The translations under genes and the position numbers were made by a program. From contig DEJW01000009.1 of NCBI GenBank assembly GCA_002353585.1, positions 33,601 through 48,302 of the forward strand: 14,702 nt of DNA, written 5' to 3'. The notes beneath the pieces are model-generated. The model was not told the DNA's origin and searched no databases. It saw only the letters and a list, made by a program, of their open reading frames with translations. Positions within the stretch are counted from its first letter, which is position 1, and every line of letters starts with the position of its first letter. Positions 6,263 through 12,953 of this stretch are shown here, piece after piece. This DNA comes from Prevotellaceae bacterium UBA2738 (GTDB taxonomy: Bacteria; Bacteroidota; Bacteroidia; Bacteroidales; Bacteroidaceae).

Positions 6263-6415
6263 TTCACAGTTCATAGTTCATAGTTCATAGTTAGTTCAAG
6301 CGCTTCGCTAGTTCAAGGAGCTTCGCTCTGGTTCAAACGCTTCGCTAGTTCAAGGATTAGTTCTGTTTGCTGCTGTATCACAGCAGCCATTCACAGTTAA
6401 CGTTCCCGTTATAAT
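6261..6415. repeat. proA-murF spacer: heptamers, GTTCAA/mini-hairpin array, hairpin and GTTCCCGTTAACG word
   Basis: From left to right: heptamers AGTTCAC and AGTTCAT (6261-6288), the first supplying two bases of the proA stop. Next an array in which GTTCAA alternates with GCTTCGC-centred mini-hairpins (6294-6355; centres 6302-6308, 6320-6326, 6339-6345). Then the hairpin GCTGCTGT-ATC-ACAGCAGC (6369-6387). Finally AGTTAACGTTCCCGTT before the murF ATG. Bases 6294-6320 match 7029-7055 inside murF at 26 of 27 positions. No promoter could be assigned. Confidence 0.75.
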
Positions 6416-7960
6416 ATGACCCATCTTTATTCCCTTTTCCAGCATCATCCCGTCATCACCACCGACAGCCGTGACTGTCCAGCGGGAAGCATATTCTTTG
6501 CCCTCAAGGGCGAGTCATTCAATGGCAACCAGTATGCCGCTGCAGCCTTAGAGAAAGGGTGCGCCTATGCCGTCATCGACGAGGCACAGTATGCCGAGGA
6601 TGACAGATACATAGTAGTAGATGATGTGCTCACCACCCTGCAGCAGCTCGCCAACGAGCACCGCCGCGCCCTTGGCACCCCCATCATCGGCATTACAGGC
6701 ACCAACGGCAAGACAACCACCAAGGAACTCATAGCCACCGTGCTCAGCCAGAAGTATAACGTGCTCTACACCCAGGGCAACTTCAACAACCACATCGGAG
6801 TGCCCAAGACACTCCTGCGCCTCACCCCCGAGCACGACATCGCCGTCATCGAGATGGGAGCCAACCACCCAGGCGAGATTAAGACCCTCGTCAATATAGT
6901 AGAACCCAACTACGGTATCATCACCAATGTGGGCAAGGCACACATCGAGGGCTTCGGAAGTTTTGAGGGCGTAATCAGGACCAAGGGCGAACTCTACGAC
7001 TTCTTGCGCGAGCGCAAGAAGTCAATGGGTTCAAGCGCTTCGCTGGTTCAAGGAGTTCAAGACGCTTCGCTGGTTCTTCGCCAAGGCTCAGGCGAGCAGA
7101 GCTCGGAACAAGAGGGTGGTTCTGTTCCCGTTAACGTTCTTCGCCAAGGCTCAGGCGAGCAGAGCTCGGAACCCGTTCCCGTTAACGTTAACGTTCCCGT
7201 TCCCAACAGGACCGTTTTCATCGACACCGACAATGAGCACCTCATGGGCATCTCCGAAGGGCTCACCCTCGTGCCCTACGTCAAGGGCGAGGTCATAGCC
7301 TGCGACCCCTTCCTCAGGTTCCGATGGAGTCCAGAAGAGCAAGAGGATAGTTATCGTAGCACCGCAGGTGCGTATCGTAGTGGCGAAGCCACGTATCGTA
7401 GCGAAGCGTATCGTAGCGAGCCAAGCTCGCGTACCGTTCCCGTTTACGAAGTACAAACCCACCTCATCGGAGCCTATAACATGAAGAACATGCTCGCCGC
7501 TGCCACCATCGGCTTAGCCTTCGGCATCACCCCTGAGCAGATCAACGAGGCATTGGCAGGCTATGTGCCCACCAACAACCGTTCGCAGCTCACCGTCACC
7601 GAGCACAACCGTCTCATCGTTGATACCTACAACGCCAACCCCACCAGCATGATGGCAGCTCTGCAGAACTTCGTTCTCATGGCAGTAGAGCCCAAGATGG
7701 CTATCCTCGGCGATATGGGCGAGCTCGGCAGCATCAGCCGCGACGAGCACCAGAAGATAGTCGATTACCTCCTTCAGCACCATCTCGACAATGTGTGGCT
7801 CGTCGGCAAGGAGTTTGGCAATATAGACTCCCCCTTCCGCAAGTTCGCCGATGTGGCATCCGTCAAAGAGGCACTCGCCGCCCAGCGTCCCGAGGGTCAG
7901 TATATCCTCATCAAGGGCAGCAACTCCAACCGCCTCTTCGAGCTCCCCGAGCTGCTGTAG
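6416..7960 (+). CDS. murF: UDP-MurNAc-tripeptide:D-Ala-D-Ala ligase with two repeat-derived insertions
   Basis: This ATP-dependent ligase adds D-Ala-D-Ala to the UDP-MurNAc tripeptide, completing the cytoplasmic peptidoglycan precursor. Seen: N-terminal TDSRDCPAGSIFFALKGE (16-33), the P-loop GITGTNGKTTTKE (92-104), TQGNFNNHIGVP, IEMGANHPGEI, ITNVGKAHIEGFGS, then HLIGAYNMKNMLAA (349-362), DTYNANPTSM and ILGDMGELG. It has 514 residues against roughly 420-460 for the family. The excess lies in two low-complexity insertions in the central domain: about 201-265 (two copies of VLRQGSGEQSSE) and about 305-343 (repeated YRS). All conserved motifs survive in one open frame and the enzyme is normally essential, so it is probably functional, with the insertions as flexible loops. 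It is the last gene before the convergent spacer. Confidence 0.93.
   Translation: MTHLYSLFQHHPVITTDSRDCPAGSIFFALKGESFNGNQYAAAALEKGCAYAVIDEAQYAEDDRYIVVDDVLTTLQQLANEHRRALGTPIIGITGTNGKTTTKELIATVLSQKYNVLYTQGNFNNHIGVPKTLLRLTPEHDIAVIEMGANHPGEIKTLVNIVEPNYGIITNVGKAHIEGFGSFEGVIRTKGELYDFLRERKKSMGSSASLVQGVQDASLVLRQGSGEQSSEQEGGSVPVNVLRQGSGEQSSEPVPVNVNVPVPNRTVFIDTDNEHLMGISEGLTLVPYVKGEVIACDPFLRFRWSPEEQEDSYRSTAGAYRSGEATYRSEAYRSEPSSRTVPVYEVQTHLIGAYNMKNMLAAATIGLAFGITPEQINEALAGYVPTNNRSQLTVTEHNRLIVDTYNANPTSMMAALQNFVLMAVEPKMAILGDMGELGSISRDEHQKIVDYLLQHHLDNVWLVGKEFGNIDSPFRKFADVASVKEALAAQRPEGQYILIKGSNSNRLFELPELL
7016..7210 (+). repeat. Composite in-frame repeat insertion 1 in murF
   Basis: It encodes about 65 residues between KGELYDFLRER and TVFIDTDNEHL. 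Parts: a GTTCAA/GCTTCGC mini-hairpin array (7029-7076) whose first 27 bases match the upstream spacer (6294-6320) at 26 positions; an exact 37-base direct repeat (7073-7109 and 7136-7172) related to the word at 4942-4983; and GTTCCCGTTAACG words (7127-7204) matching argC (1113-1140, inverted) and the murF leader. No part of it resembles MurF. Confidence 0.8.
7328..7444 (+). repeat. In-frame repeat insertion 2 in murF: CGTATCGTAG linkers with variable mini-hairpins
   Basis: The linker CGTATCGTAG (7371-7380, 7392-7401, 7407-7416; first copy at 7351-7359 as TTATCGTAG) alternates with palindromes having 3-base loops: CACC-GCA-GGTG (7360-7370), TGGC-GAA-GCCA (7381-7391), GC-GAA-GC (7401-7407) and CGAGC-CAA-GCTCG (7417-7429). 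It ends in CGTACCGTTCCCG, joining the GTTCCCG family. It encodes about 39 residues rich in YRS, between LRFRW and YEVQTHLIG. Confidence 0.8.
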
Positions 7961-7985
7961 GCTCCAGACGCATAAGCAGATACAA

Positions 7986-8017
7986 ACAGAGCGGTTACCT
8001 CATGGTAACCGCTCTGT
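7986..8017. terminator. Perfect 14-bp hairpin downstream of murF
   Basis: Stem ACAGAGCGGTTACC with loop TCAT and an exact complementary arm. It is the first strong structure after murF and probably ends or protects the plus-strand transcript. No T-run follows on the plus strand, so a classical intrinsic mechanism is uncertain. Confidence 0.6.
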
Positions 8018-8021
8018 GTAT

Positions 8022-8073
8022 GAAAAAATGTGCTCAGTAAGCACTATCCACGCATGATAGACTTACTGAGCAC
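8022..8073 (-). terminator. Intrinsic terminator of the minus-strand fructan operon
   Basis: A 12-bp stem (GTGCTCAGTAAG at 8030-8041 with its complement at 8062-8073) encloses an inner 5-bp stem (CTATC and GATAG). Read on the minus strand it is followed by ATTTTTTCA (8029-8021). It lies 27 bases past the fructokinase stop, as expected for the end of that operon. Confidence 0.75.
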
Positions 8074-8099
8074 TGCTTGTTATCCTGAATCACCTTTTT

Positions 8100-8981
8100 T
8101 TATTTCAGCAACTCATCTTTATATTCGGGCATTGCCCCGTTTTGTGTACATACGTAAGCTGATACCTGCACGGCAGTGTGGTGTGCCTCTGGCACTGACT
8201 TGCCATTGAGGATGCTACCCACGAAGGAGCCTGTGAAGGAATCGCCTGCACCTACGGTGTCAGCAACCTTCACGTCAGGTGTTTCCTGAAACGACATCTG
8301 TCCTGGGGTGAAGACATAGGAACCGTTGGTGCCACAGGTGAGCACGAGCATGTCGAGGTCGTACTTACCGAGTATGAGCCAGCACTTGTTCTCCATGTCG
8401 AGTCCAGGGTAGTCGAACATCCGTCCGATGAGCACCAGTTCCTCGTCGTTAATCTTGAGCACGTTGCAGTGCTTCAGCGATTGGCATATCACCTCCTTGG
8501 TGTAGAACTGCTGACGCAGGTTGATATCAAATATCTTCATGCAGTCGGCTGGTGTAGCCTCAAGGAATTTCTTGATGGTCTCGCGGCTCACCACATTGCG
8601 CTGTGCCAGCGAACCGAAGCATACGGCACGGCAGTTACAGGCAATCTTGGCAATGTCATTGTCAAAGGGGATGTTATCCCAAGCCACGTTTTCCTTGATG
8701 TCATAGGTAGGCACACCCTGCTCGTCGAGCTGCACCTGCACGGTGCCAGTGGGGTAGGGTACGCGAGGCAGCATATAGTTGAGTTGATGCTCATTGAGAG
8801 CCTCGATGGTTTCATCTGCAAGTTTGTCACTGCCCAGTGCGCTGATGGCTATGGTATTGTCCATGCCGAGGAACTGTCCTGCATGATAGGCGAAATTGGC
8901 TGGTGCGCCACCTAACTTTTTACCTTCGGGAAGTACATCCCAGAGGACTTCTCCGAGTCCTACTACATATCTTTTGTCCAT
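8100..8981 (-). CDS. PfkB-family carbohydrate kinase, probable fructokinase
   Basis: A 293-residue ribokinase/PfkB kinase, predicted to phosphorylate fructose in the cytoplasm. Seen: GEVLWDVLPEGKKLGGAPANFAYHA split over the N-terminal substrate-binding region (residues 10-34), FDINLRQQFY (151-160), LKINDEEL and the ATP/anion-hole motif DTVGAGDSFTGSF (241-253) with catalytic base D247. The assignment to fructose rests on context: it follows a sugar transporter and two GH32 fructanases, matching BT1757 in the B. thetaiotaomicron fructan locus. Last gene of its operon, with a terminator directly downstream. A 21-base spacer separates it from the transporter gene; just before its start AAAACC recurs in an 8-base period. 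Another hexose specificity is possible. Confidence 0.87.
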   Translation of the reverse strand: MDKRYVVGLGEVLWDVLPEGKKLGGAPANFAYHAGQFLGMDNTIAISALGSDKLADETIEALNEHQLNYMLPRVPYPTGTVQVQLDEQGVPTYDIKENVAWDNIPFDNDIAKIACNCRAVCFGSLAQRNVVSRETIKKFLEATPADCMKIFDINLRQQFYTKEVICQSLKHCNVLKINDEELVLIGRMFDYPGLDMENKCWLILGKYDLDMLVLTCGTNGSYVFTPGQMSFQETPDVKVADTVGAGDSFTGSFVGSILNGKSVPEAHHTAVQVSAYVCTQNGAMPEYKDELLK

Positions 8982-9002
8982 AGGTTTTGAGGTTTTAGGG
9001 TT

Positions 9003-10178
9003 TTATTTCTTAACTTGTGGAATATAGGAGAAGAGATAGACTACTCCGACTGCCATTACGAGCACGGCGCCTGCCTGACCGATGGCGTCACTTGCCAGTC
9101 CCATGAAGAGCGGGAAGATGGTGCCGCCGAAGAGTCCCATAATCATCAGTCCCGATACCTCGTTCTGCTTCTCAGGCATAGACTCCAGGGATGTAGCGAA
9201 GCACATGGAGAAGACGTTGGAGTTGCCGTAGCCCATGAGGGCGATGGCTACATAGAGTTCCCACTGCTCGTCGCCTACCAGCATACCGAAGGCTGAGAGC
9301 GCCATCATGAGTACCGAGATGAATAAGAAGGTACGCATCTTGAGTATGCGCAGGAAGAATGAGCCTGTAAGACAGCCTATGGTACGGAAGATGAAATAGA
9401 GCGATGTGGCAAAGGCTGCCTCGTTGAGGGTCATGCCCAGGCGCTCCATGAGTATCTTAGGTGCCGTAGTATTGGTGCCCACATCGATGCCTACATGGCA
9501 CATGATGCCGAGGAACGACAGCAAAACGATAGGCGTGCCAAGCAGCCTGATGCAGTCGGCAAAGCTTGACACCTTGCCCTCGCCCATAGCGGGTTCGTCG
9601 ATAGGGGTAAGGAAAAGCAGCAACGTAGAGAGTACGCCCACCACAAAGAAGATGGCGAAGAGTACGCGCCATGACAGTCCGAACTCAGGTATCGCCATCG
9701 TAGCACCCCACATGGCAAGATAAGGTGCTGAGAACGATGAGAGTGCCTTGATAAACTGTCCGAAGGTGAGTGTAGCTGCAAGGTTGCCACCACCCATGAC
9801 CGTTGACACGAGCGGATTGAGCGATGTCTGCATCAGCGCATTGCCTATGCCGAGCAGCGAGAATGCTACGAGCATAATGCCGAATGACTCGCCAAACAGT
9901 TCGCCAGACAACGGCAGTATGAGTGACACCACCGTCACCACGAGCGACAGCAGCACGGTTTTCTTTCTACCAATCTTGTTCATCAGCATACCTGTAGGCA
10001 CACTGAAGATAAGGAACCAGAAGAACACTAACGAAGGCAGCACGTTGGCAACCGAGTCGCTCAGTGCCAGGTCAGCCTTTACATAGTTGGACGCTATGCC
10101 AACCAAATCCACGAAGCCCATGCAGAAGAAGCAGAGCATCACAGGAATGAGGTAAATAGATTTGTTTTGATTAGACAT
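9003..10178 (-). CDS. MFS sugar transporter (FucP/GlcP-like), probable fructose importer
   Basis: A 391-residue hydrophobic protein with about twelve predicted membrane segments. It starts MSNQNKSIYLIPVMLCFFCMGFVDLVG (split here from its continuation), and the basic loop MNKIGRKKTVLL between early helices is typical of MFS sugar:cation symporters. It should carry the monosaccharide released in the periplasm across the inner membrane; BT1758 holds the same place in the B. thetaiotaomicron locus. ATG 10178 is preferred: an in-frame ATG at 10214 adds only 12 residues, encoded partly by a repeat (CCTCAAA twice on the minus strand), and lacks a transporter-like start. The 84-base spacer to the GH32 gene may hold an internal promoter, but none was clear. 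Confidence 0.86.
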   Translation of the reverse strand: MSNQNKSIYLIPVMLCFFCMGFVDLVGIASNYVKADLALSDSVANVLPSLVFFWFLIFSVPTGMLMNKIGRKKTVLLSLVVTVVSLILPLSGELFGESFGIMLVAFSLLGIGNALMQTSLNPLVSTVMGGGNLAATLTFGQFIKALSSFSAPYLAMWGATMAIPEFGLSWRVLFAIFFVVGVLSTLLLFLTPIDEPAMGEGKVSSFADCIRLLGTPIVLLSFLGIMCHVGIDVGTNTTAPKILMERLGMTLNEAAFATSLYFIFRTIGCLTGSFFLRILKMRTFLFISVLMMALSAFGMLVGDEQWELYVAIALMGYGNSNVFSMCFATSLESMPEKQNEVSGLMIMGLFGGTIFPLFMGLASDAIGQAGAVLVMAVGVVYLFSYIPQVKK

Positions 10179-10182
10179 ATTG

Positions 10183-10196
10183 TTTGAGGTTTGAGG
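10183..10196. repeat. Tandem heptamer TTTGAGG before the transporter gene
   Basis: Two exact 7-base units (CCTCAAA on the coding strand), a few bases upstream of the transporter ATG. The same 7-base periodicity as the left-half spacers occurs here in the fructan operon, though the array is shorter. Confidence 0.5.
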
Positions 10197-10262
10197 TTTT
10201 AATACAAGGATCATGTGACAAGGTACAAAGGACTAAGTACATGACGTGAGGCGAACAGTGAC

Positions 10263-11975
10263 TTAATGTTTTATTTCATATATCGTGGCCTTGCCTCCGC
10301 TCACCTTTATGTTATTATAAGGCTCGGAAGGGAACACGAGGTTGGTCATAGACATTTTGCCCTCAGAGTCGAAAGCTTCGATGCTACAACGGTCAATGAA
10401 CAGGCGTAGCTGCTTGATGGTGCCGTAGGTAGGTGCCTCGGTGACGCATGGGAAAGACTCGCTGAATCCTGTGTCGCCACTCTTGGTGCGATCCATAGAG
10501 AAGGTACGTTTGGCTGCATCATAGTTCATGGTAACCTTCTCGCCCTTGGAGTTGGAGAGGGTGACGGTTGCCTTATCCTTGAGGTCGATGACAATCTCGC
10601 ATGCCTCAGAAGGTTTCTTGAGCGTGGCACCACGCATGTTGAGCATCTCCTTAGAGGGCACTGCGCTGACGTAGGTCTCTTCGCCATAGCGGAACAAGCC
10701 AAGGTCACGCGGTATGCTGTTGGCTGAGCGGAACTGCTTGGTGGGCACCTGGTTGGCATACTGCCAGTTGGACATCCACGCCATTACCACACGTCTGTTC
10801 TCAGGTGCGTTGTAGAATGACACCGTAGCATAATGGTCTTTGCCGTAGTCGAGCCATTTGGTTACCTTAGGCATTGACTCGCAGGTGAATTTGTGACCGT
10901 CAAACTGTCCCACGAAATACTGGGTGGCAGAACCTCCGAACGGTCCACCAGGGTTGATGTTGCAAAGCAAGACCCATTTGATGTTCTGAGATTTTGAGCT
11001 TTCTTGCGCTCCTACGGAGCTCGGATTAAAATAAAGAGGGAAGAGGTCTGGGCATTCCCACACGCCGCCGTGGTTGCCATACTCTTTGCCAAATGAACTT
11101 TCGAAAGTCCACTCCTTCAGGTCCTTAGACGAATAGATGCGCATCTCCTGACCAGCGGCAAGGATGAGATTCCACATGCCTGCCTCATTATTCCAGAATG
11201 GGCGCGGGTCGCGGAAGTCAGCCACATCGCTGGTGGTGAGCACAGGGTTGCCCTCAAACTTCTGGAAGGTCACTCCGCCATCTTTGGAAACAGCCATGGA
11301 TTGGGTCTGATGACGTCCTGCCGAGGTGTAGAAAGCTACCACCTCACTGCCGTTGGTTACACACGAACCGCTGAAGATGCTGCCCAGCCAGTCGGGCTCC
11401 AGTGCCATAGGCTGTGTCTCCCAGTGTATGAGGTCGTGAGAGGTGGAGTGTCCCCAGTGCATATTCTCCCACTGGCTGCCGTAAGGGTTCCACTGATAGT
11501 AGAGATTCCATACACCGTCCTTATAGAACATGCCGTTGGGGTCGTTCATCCATCCATACAGAGGGGTATGATGGTAGGCAGGACGGAAGCGCTCGCGGTT
11601 GGTGGTATCGAAGGAGTCAGAGAACTTAGCCTCTTTCCAGCACACGAACTCGCCCACAGCGCCCTTCTGTCGGCGGTCGCCATGAAACTCAATGTCCATG
11701 AGGCTGGCACCCTTCAACTCGTAAGGCACCCAGTAGTCAACACGGTCCACTGCCAGTTTTACGTTTATGCGCTGCACCATATCGTTGCGGTCATTGAGCA
11801 CAGCTATGGATGCGATGTCTTCTGCCTCTTGTACAGGCAACAGCACATAGCGGGCATCCTTGCTCATCCTCAGCATGACATGGCTGTCGCCCAGAATGAT
11901 AGGCGGAATCTGAGCCACGGAGCTTAGGGTTATGAGCAAGGTTGCCGCGAGTGATATGATTTTCTTGGTATTCAT
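10263..11975 (-). CDS. GH32 fructan hydrolase (exo-levanase / fructanase type), secreted
   Basis: A 570-residue glycoside hydrolase family 32 protein, predicted to release fructose from fructan or fructo-oligosaccharides. The N-terminus MNTKKIISLAATLLITLSSVA is a Sec signal peptide with cleavage near residue 21 and no lipobox, so it is probably periplasmic. An N-terminal beta-rich region (about 22-130) precedes the five-bladed propeller. Catalytic motifs: GWMNDPNG (141-148; nucleophile D145), FSGS (201-204), FRDP (254-257; D256) and WECPDLFP (306-313; acid/base E307). A C-terminal beta-sandwich includes IDRCSIEAFDSEGK. Residues 317-330 (NPSSVGAQESSKSQ) interrupt a conserved strand pair and come from a repeat. 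The gene starts 6 bases after the preceding stop. BT1759 is the positional counterpart; levan versus inulin preference cannot be read. Confidence 0.93.
   Translation of the reverse strand: MNTKKIISLAATLLITLSSVAQIPPIILGDSHVMLRMSKDARYVLLPVQEAEDIASIAVLNDRNDMVQRINVKLAVDRVDYWVPYELKGASLMDIEFHGDRRQKGAVGEFVCWKEAKFSDSFDTTNRERFRPAYHHTPLYGWMNDPNGMFYKDGVWNLYYQWNPYGSQWENMHWGHSTSHDLIHWETQPMALEPDWLGSIFSGSCVTNGSEVVAFYTSAGRHQTQSMAVSKDGGVTFQKFEGNPVLTTSDVADFRDPRPFWNNEAGMWNLILAAGQEMRIYSSKDLKEWTFESSFGKEYGNHGGVWECPDLFPLYFNPSSVGAQESSKSQNIKWVLLCNINPGGPFGGSATQYFVGQFDGHKFTCESMPKVTKWLDYGKDHYATVSFYNAPENRRVVMAWMSNWQYANQVPTKQFRSANSIPRDLGLFRYGEETYVSAVPSKEMLNMRGATLKKPSEACEIVIDLKDKATVTLSNSKGEKVTMNYDAAKRTFSMDRTKSGDTGFSESFPCVTEAPTYGTIKQLRLFIDRCSIEAFDSEGKMSMTNLVFPSEPYNNIKVSGGKATIYEIKH
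10986..11027. repeat. In-frame repeat insertion in the GH32 gene, related to spacer repeats of the arg/pro region
   Basis: Bases 11001-11024 (TTCTTGCGCTCC, TACGGAGC, TCGG) match the two ends of the word at 4942-4983 but lack its middle; GCTCC-TAC-GGAGC is a mini-hairpin. The gene is antisense to the word, reading it as part of NPSSVGAQESSKSQ, between FPLYF and NIKWVLLCNINPGG. Confidence 0.65.
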
Positions 11976-11981
11976 ATTCTG

Positions 11982-12905
11982 TTATTTCATGATCTTATGA
12001 CCATTCTGAATGATAAGTCCCTTAGCTGATGGAGACACACGCTGACCAGCAACGTTATATGCCTCAGAAGCTGATGCCGGTTTCTCAGCGCTCACCTCGG
12101 TGATGGCTGTCTCGTCGTCAACAGGGCTGATTTTTATGCCATTACATTTATTGCGGATAGCAGTCCAGTCCTCATCCCAACGGCCGGCATCCTTTACGTC
12201 AAGCTTGGTAACGGTTGAAGCCAGTTTGCTTGCCAGCAGTGCATAGTCGTCATAGGTTTCAGAATGCCAGTCGCCATCCCATGTGCACTGATAGGTGCCC
12301 TTGCCTATAACGCCAGTAGCGGTTACGTCGCCTGTAATAGAATTGTCGTCATAATAGACTACGCCCTTGCCACCAACCATAGTGCCTTCCATCTTGATAT
12401 CGTCGATATAGACTACCTGTCCGATATTGCTGATAGCGTCGGCGCCATCCTCAAATGGCCATATCTCGAGCACGGTGTTGCCGGTATCGGTAATCTTGTC
12501 GCTCTCAGGTCCCTTGGCAAACTCAAAGGTGAGAATATTCCACTGGTCAGGATTGCCGCACCAGAACCATCGTGTAGCGGAGTAGGTACCATCCTTGACT
12601 ATCTTTACCATCACATTATGGTTGACGCCCATCTTTATGCGCATGGTCATGCGTCGCACGCCCTTGAAGTCGGCATCGCCAAGAGGGAGGGCAAAGTTGC
12701 ACTGCTCCTTATCCCAGCCGCTGGTGCTCGCCTTGAGGGTGAACTTCATCACCTTGTTGCCCTCTTCTTCTACCACCGTAGGTGTGGCACGATCCCAGAA
12801 TCCTCCATCGCTACCAACTTCCTTATCGTCACCATTCCACAGGGTCACCTGTGCGTTACATACTGTTGCGGCAAACATAGCTGCCATCAATATAATCTTC
12901 TTCAT
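11982..12905 (-). CDS. Secreted beta-sandwich (carbohydrate-binding-like) protein with Prevotella-type C-terminal tail
   Basis: A 307-residue protein not recognised as a named family. MKKIILMAAMFAATVCNA is a Sec signal, cut probably after residue 18. The next 160 or so residues alternate beta strands with many aromatics (TLWNGDD, GGFWDR, TRWFWCGNPDQW, LEIWPFEDGAD) and end VVYIDDIKMEG, like galactose-binding-type carbohydrate-binding modules. A middle part rich in W, Y and D follows. The last 25 residues contain YNVAGQRV and KGLIIQNGHKIMK, a tail common on secreted Prevotella proteins and reminiscent of type IX sorting domains. It sits between two GH32 genes and has no counterpart in BT1757-BT1763 that I recall. 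Fructan binding is inferred from context; no catalytic motif was seen. Confidence 0.7.
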   Translation of the reverse strand: MKKIILMAAMFAATVCNAQVTLWNGDDKEVGSDGGFWDRATPTVVEEEGNKVMKFTLKASTSGWDKEQCNFALPLGDADFKGVRRMTMRIKMGVNHNVMVKIVKDGTYSATRWFWCGNPDQWNILTFEFAKGPESDKITDTGNTVLEIWPFEDGADAISNIGQVVYIDDIKMEGTMVGGKGVVYYDDNSITGDVTATGVIGKGTYQCTWDGDWHSETYDDYALLASKLASTVTKLDVKDAGRWDEDWTAIRNKCNGIKISPVDDETAITEVSAEKPASASEAYNVAGQRVSPSAKGLIIQNGHKIMK

Positions 12906-12953
12906 TGTTGTAATAGTTATTGGTTATTGTTTTATTGTTATTGTTAATGGTTA
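12906..12953. repeat. AT-rich GTTATTG repeat spacer before the beta-sandwich gene
   Basis: The 48-base spacer contains GTTATTG twice in tandem (12916-12929), then looser TTATTG repeats. On the coding strand it is an unstructured CAATAAC leader directly upstream of the ATG at 12905. Confidence 0.55.

Noticed and set aside
7351..7430. CRISPR-like array in murF
   Set aside because: The repeat unit is only 10 bases, the separators are 5-13 bases and palindromic, it lies inside an open reading frame, and no cas genes are near.
6416..7960. murF as a pseudogene because of its insertions
   Set aside because: A single open frame retains every conserved MurF motif, and the insertions fall between them without frameshift or stop.
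9196..9202. Further GCGAAGC motif in the transporter gene (and one at 373-379 in the DUF559 gene)
   Set aside because: Isolated copies without repeat context; one or two are expected by chance in a window of this length.
10179..10214. Upstream ATG extending the transporter by 12 residues
   Set aside because: The extension runs partly through a heptamer repeat and precedes a normal transporter start at 10178.
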